From positions 1 to 25,934 of the forward strand of contig CAKSPW010000027.1 of NCBI GenBank assembly GCA_934486495.1: DNA of 25,934 bases, written 5' to 3'. Both the position numbers and the translations under genes were made by a program. Below, in pieces: positions 23,328 to 25,934 of the stretch. The notes beneath the pieces are model-generated. The model was not told where the DNA came from. It saw only the letters and a list, made by a program, of their open reading frames with translations, and ran no database searches. Position 1 is the first letter of the stretch; each line of letters opens with the position of its first letter. Origin of the DNA: an uncultured Clostridia bacterium (GTDB lineage Bacteria; Bacillota; Clostridia; UBA1381).

Positions 23328-25355
23328 ATGGATAAAAACATAGAATGTTTAAAGGGTGTCGGAAAGGCACGTGCGCTTGAATTTGCAAGAATAGGTATTC
23401 ATACCGTAAACGATTTGCTTTTCTATTTCCCGAGAACATATGAGGATAGGTCTGTACTTAAAAATATTGAAGATTGTGTTAAAGAAGAAACGGTATGCCT
23501 GAGCATTACCGTTTCTTCTGCTGTTCGGGAAACCAGAATAAGGCGTAATATGGCTGTATACACCGTGATGATTAGTGATGATACGGGGAGTATGCAGGCG
23601 GTTTGGTATAACAATAAGTATATAAAAAACATGTTCTCTCCGGGTAATAAATATATATTTTACGGTAAAATAGGCTATGGCAGAGGAAGACTCCAAATCG
23701 AAAATCCGATATATGAAAGAGCGGGTGCAAATAAGTACACAGGTAAAATTGTACCGATATATCCGCTAACCGGCAATATTACTCAAAAAATGCTTCAGAG
23801 CATTATGCAAAGTGCCGTGGATTATATAGGGGATTTGGAGGAGTATCTTCCGCCCGAGCTTTTAAATGCACTCTCTCTTGCCGATATACAATACAGTATG
23901 AAAAACATTCACTTCCCCGAAAAGCTTGATGACTATCGTCGTGCGAGGGAGCGTTTTGTTTTTGATGAGCTGCTTACGCTTCAGCTTGCGTTGTTTTTAA
24001 GAAAATCAACATCAAAGAAAAATGACGGAATTGTTTTTCATGATATATCGGGAGGAGATATGTTTAAAAAGAATATTCCATATAGGCTTACCGATGCTCA
24101 AAAACGTGTAATTTCCGATATTATTTCAGACTTTAAGTCCGGTGTTTGCATGAACAGACTTGTTCAAGGTGATGTTGGCTCCGGTAAAACGATAGTTGCC
24201 GCGGCAGCTGTATTTCTTGCGCATAAGAATGGGTATCAAAGCGCAATGATGGCACCTACGGAAATTCTTGCCGCGCAGCATTATCAAACCTTTTCGGAAG
24301 TGTTCGGCGGTATGGACATAAACGTTGTGTTGCTTGTCGGAAGCATGACTGTCAAGGAAAAACGAGTGGCTTATGAAATGATATCAAACGGAGAAGCTGA
24401 TGTAATAATCGGAACGCACGCAGTGATAGAAGATATGGTCAAATTCAATAATTTAGGTCTTGTAATAGCTGACGAACAGCACAGATTCGGTGTGGCACAG
24501 CGGGCACGGCTTTGCGCAAAAGGAGAAAATCCGCATATGCTTGTTATGTCGGCAACGCCTATACCGAGAACTTTGGCGCTTATTTTGTACGGGGACCTTG
24601 ATGTGTCGATAATCGATGAATTACCTCCCGGCAGGAAACCGGTTAAAACATATGCAGTTGATGAGAAAATGCGAAAACGTGTATATGCGTTTGTTGAAAA
24701 GAACATAAAAGAAGGAAGACAGGCATATATCGTTTGTCCGCTTGTCGAGGAAACTCAAACTCTTGATCTCGAAAATGCAAAATCGCTATATGAAAAACTC
24801 AAGAAAATGTTTCCGGACATAAATGTTGCAATGGTTCACGGCAGAATGAAGCCGTCGGAAAAGGATATCGTTATGACTGACTTCAAAAACGGAAAAATCG
24901 ATATTCTTGTTTCAACAACAGTTATCGAGGTCGGCGTCAATGTGCCGAACGCAAATATAATGGTTATAGAAAATGCGGAACGATTCGGACTATCCCAGCT
25001 TCATCAGCTGCGTGGCAGGGTCGGACGAGGCGCAAAACAGTCATTTTGTATATTGTTTCCTCACGGTAATAATGAAATAACAAAAAAACGTATGGAAACA
25101 ATGTGCTCATCAAATGACGGATTCTATATTTCCGAACAAGACTTGAAGCTAAGAGGACCCGGAGATTTCTTCGGTTTACGACAGCATGGTTTGCCGAGTT
25201 TGAAAATAGCAAATCTTTTCGAGGATGGAGATATTCTAAAAAAAGCGCAGGCTGCAGCAAGGGAGATTAGTCCGCATCTGCTTGATGATGAAAAATTTGT
25301 ACCGCTTTACAGACGTGTTGTTCGGATTATTGAAAAAGCGCAAATACTGAACTGA
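23328..25355 (+). CDS. recG: ATP-dependent DNA helicase RecG
   Basis: This 675-aa helicase remodels stalled forks and branch-migrates Holliday junctions. The wedge/OB region comprises residues 1-200 (LKGVGKARALEFARIGI, FPRTYEDRS). The superfamily-2 motor has Walker A GDVGSGKT (281-288), MMAPTEILAAQH (307-318), DEQH (382-385), MSATPIPRT (407-415) and the C-terminal QLRGRVGRG, with the family-typical ending ISEQDLKLRGPGDFFGLRQHGLP. Length is normal. AAAGG lies 8 nt before the ATG and fakA ends 11 nt upstream, so it is the last gene of the long operon. In Bacillus recG is also close to the fakA locus, but there fapR-plsX follows, which is missing here. Confidence 0.97.
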   Translation: MDKNIECLKGVGKARALEFARIGIHTVNDLLFYFPRTYEDRSVLKNIEDCVKEETVCLSITVSSAVRETRIRRNMAVYTVMISDDTGSMQAVWYNNKYIKNMFSPGNKYIFYGKIGYGRGRLQIENPIYERAGANKYTGKIVPIYPLTGNITQKMLQSIMQSAVDYIGDLEEYLPPELLNALSLADIQYSMKNIHFPEKLDDYRRARERFVFDELLTLQLALFLRKSTSKKNDGIVFHDISGGDMFKKNIPYRLTDAQKRVISDIISDFKSGVCMNRLVQGDVGSGKTIVAAAAVFLAHKNGYQSAMMAPTEILAAQHYQTFSEVFGGMDINVVLLVGSMTVKEKRVAYEMISNGEADVIIGTHAVIEDMVKFNNLGLVIADEQHRFGVAQRARLCAKGENPHMLVMSATPIPRTLALILYGDLDVSIIDELPPGRKPVKTYAVDEKMRKRVYAFVEKNIKEGRQAYIVCPLVEETQTLDLENAKSLYEKLKKMFPDINVAMVHGRMKPSEKDIVMTDFKNGKIDILVSTTVIEVGVNVPNANIMVIENAERFGLSQLHQLRGRVGRGAKQSFCILFPHGNNEITKKRMETMCSSNDGFYISEQDLKLRGPGDFFGLRQHGLPSLKIANLFEDGDILKKAQAAAREISPHLLDDEKFVPLYRRVVRIIEKAQILN

Positions 25356-25362
25356 TATTTCG

Positions 25363-25389
25363 AGGAATTTATTTCCTGATATAATTTTT
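25363..25389 (+). terminator. Weak terminator-like hairpin after recG
   Basis: AGGAA (25363-25367) and TTCCT (25373-25377) form a 5-bp stem with a TTTAT loop, and a T-run follows only at 25385. Read-through into the spore-protein gene is likely. Confidence 0.3.
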
Positions 25390-25405
25390 CTTGTTTTGGA
25401 TAAAA

Positions 25406-25430
25406 TATATTTGAAAGCTTTCCAAATATA
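25406..25430. promoter_or_regulatory. 25-bp inverted repeat just before the spore-protein ribosome site
   Basis: TATATTTG (25406-25413) and CAAATATA (25423-25430) are exact reverse complements around AAAGCTTTC, which itself contains the palindrome AAAGCTTT. It ends 8 bp before GGAGG. It could be an operator, or an mRNA hairpin that insulates or stabilises the leader. I could not place a convincing sigma-G/F promoter beside it. Confidence 0.5.
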
Positions 25431-25450
25431 AATTTTTCGGAGGGAACATT

Positions 25451-25633
25451 ATGTCTAAAAGTAAAGAGGTAAAACAGGCAAATGAAAAGTTCAAAACAGA
25501 AGCCGCAAAAGAACTCGGAGTAAATCTAAGTAAAGATTCCGGAAATATTACAGCAAAACAGGCAGGCTCAATCGGCGGCAGAATGGTTCGTAAAATGGTT
25601 GAGGAGTATGAAAAGAATTTAAAAAACAAATAA
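25451..25633 (+). CDS. Small acid-soluble spore protein, alpha/beta type
   Basis: This 60-aa protein shows the conserved core FKTEAAKELGVNL, matching the germination-protease region (typically F-E-I-A-x-E-L/F-G-V), and the DNA-contacting tail GSIGGRMVRKMVEEYE. Such proteins coat forespore DNA, forcing it towards an A-like form that resists UV, and are degraded at germination. The protease site is altered: KFKTEAAKE where KxEIA-type residues are usual. GGAGG lies 7 nt before the ATG. It lies 95 nt after recG on the same strand and ends before a hairpin at 25640, so it is probably a separate forespore-specific unit. Confidence 0.93.
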   Translation: MSKSKEVKQANEKFKTEAAKELGVNLSKDSGNITAKQAGSIGGRMVRKMVEEYEKNLKNK

Positions 25634-25639
25634 TTTTAA

Positions 25640-25680
25640 TCGGGTTGATATGATTTGCTCATGTTGACCCGACATCTGTT
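25640..25680 (+). terminator. Terminator-like hairpin after the spore-protein gene
   Basis: TCGGGT (25640-25645) pairs with ACCCGA (25667-25672), with an inner ATGA/TCAT pairing, followed by a short T-rich tail. Confidence 0.6.
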
Positions 25681-25716
25681 TTCGTTATAATTGTTGTAAT
25701 TTGATAAATGAGGTCG

Positions 25717-25744
25717 AATTATACAAGGATTTTGTTGTATAATT
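25717..25744. repeat. 28-bp inverted repeat upstream of tandem promoters
   Basis: AATTATACAA (25717-25726) and TTGTATAATT (25735-25744) are exact reverse complements with an 8-nt loop. It lies 32 bp upstream of the first terminal promoter. It may be an operator or an AT-rich terminator; it also contains a TATAAT with no good -35. Confidence 0.55.
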
Positions 25745-25776
25745 TAGTCAATTTAAAAAAAATATGAAAAAAAGTG

Positions 25777-25805
25777 TTGACTTTATCCCAAAGATATGGT
25801 ATACT
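25777..25805 (+). promoter_or_regulatory. Terminal promoter P1
   Basis: TTGACT (25777-25782), 17 bp, TATACT (25800-25805), preceded by A-tracts (25755-25773) resembling an UP element. The target lies beyond the window. Confidence 0.75.
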
Positions 25806-25886
25806 AAAATAGTCGTTAGCGATTGACGGCGCACAGCTTTTAAAAGTCGGGTATTTAAAAAAAATTAATTTTTTTTCAAAAAGTAC

Positions 25887-25915
25887 TTGACAAACACAAA
25901 AGTTTGTGGTAATAT
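25887..25915 (+). promoter_or_regulatory. Terminal promoter P2 with spacer palindrome
   Basis: TTGACA (25887-25892), 17 bp, TAATAT (25910-25915), again preceded by long A and T runs. The spacer carries CACAAA-AG-TTTGTG (25895-25908), an exact inverted repeat placed between the two hexamers. With P1 110 bp upstream, this is a tandem promoter array, as is common for stable-RNA operons. The product is not visible. Confidence 0.7.
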
Positions 25916-25934
25916 ATATAAGCTGTCTTAAAAC

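Noticed and set aside
25391..25430. Sigma-G promoter for the spore-protein gene
   Set aside because: GGATA and CAAATATA roughly recall the hexamers, but the spacing is too long and the matches are poor.

Overview
The window is chromosomal DNA of a low-GC, Gram-positive, endospore-forming anaerobe of class Clostridia. This rests on an alpha/beta-type small acid-soluble spore protein, canonical Spo0A boxes, GGAGG ribosome sites, housekeeping-type promoters near TTGACA-17-TATAAT, a clostridial fusion of the DUF512-der-plsY-gpsA and asp23-fakA-recG gene blocks, and a CXXC/ferredoxin/TlpA redox operon typical of anaerobic Firmicutes. A gut Oscillospirales- or Monoglobales-like lineage is plausible, but the sequence does not prove it. 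I see no tRNA, rRNA, CRISPR array, transposase or prophage.

Left part (1-9.3 kb, surface and accessory region). A truncated leftward gene has a promoter flanked upstream by two in-phase Spo0A boxes. A strong rightward promoter then drives an apparently non-coding, heavily base-paired transcript of about 330 nt, ending at a perfect 36-bp palindrome. Two leftward secreted proteins follow: a 1166-aa surface protein with two beta-sandwich modules and an SLH-like segment, and a 440-aa transglutaminase-fold protein. Divergent to them is a membrane nucleoside-diphosphate-sugar 4,6-dehydratase for surface polysaccharide. It converges on an iron-dependent alcohol dehydrogenase, and the junction carries a second copy of the same palindrome.

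Middle (9.3-16.7 kb). An AlkD-like DNA glycosylase has a promoter that faces the alcohol dehydrogenase promoter head-to-head. Next come purB-purA (both AMP-forming steps from IMP; PurB is of the long, animal-like form), a secreted copper-amine-oxidase-N-like protein with MORN-like repeats, and a three-gene redox operon: a roughly 50-aa CXXC membrane peptide, a membrane polyferredoxin and a TlpA-like lipoprotein thioredoxin.

Right part (16.8-25.4 kb). One long rightward operon, with gaps of 11-26 nt and no internal promoter seen, encodes a PDZ/radical-SAM DUF512 protein, Der GTPase, PlsY, GpsA, an Asp23/Gls24 protein, a FakA-type fatty acid kinase and RecG. FakA (acyl-phosphate) and GpsA (glycerol-3-phosphate) both make substrates for PlsY, so the operon couples lipid entry with ribosome assembly and fork repair. 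A SASP gene follows. The window ends in tandem strong promoters, the second with an inverted repeat filling its spacer, that drive something outside the window, possibly a stable-RNA operon.
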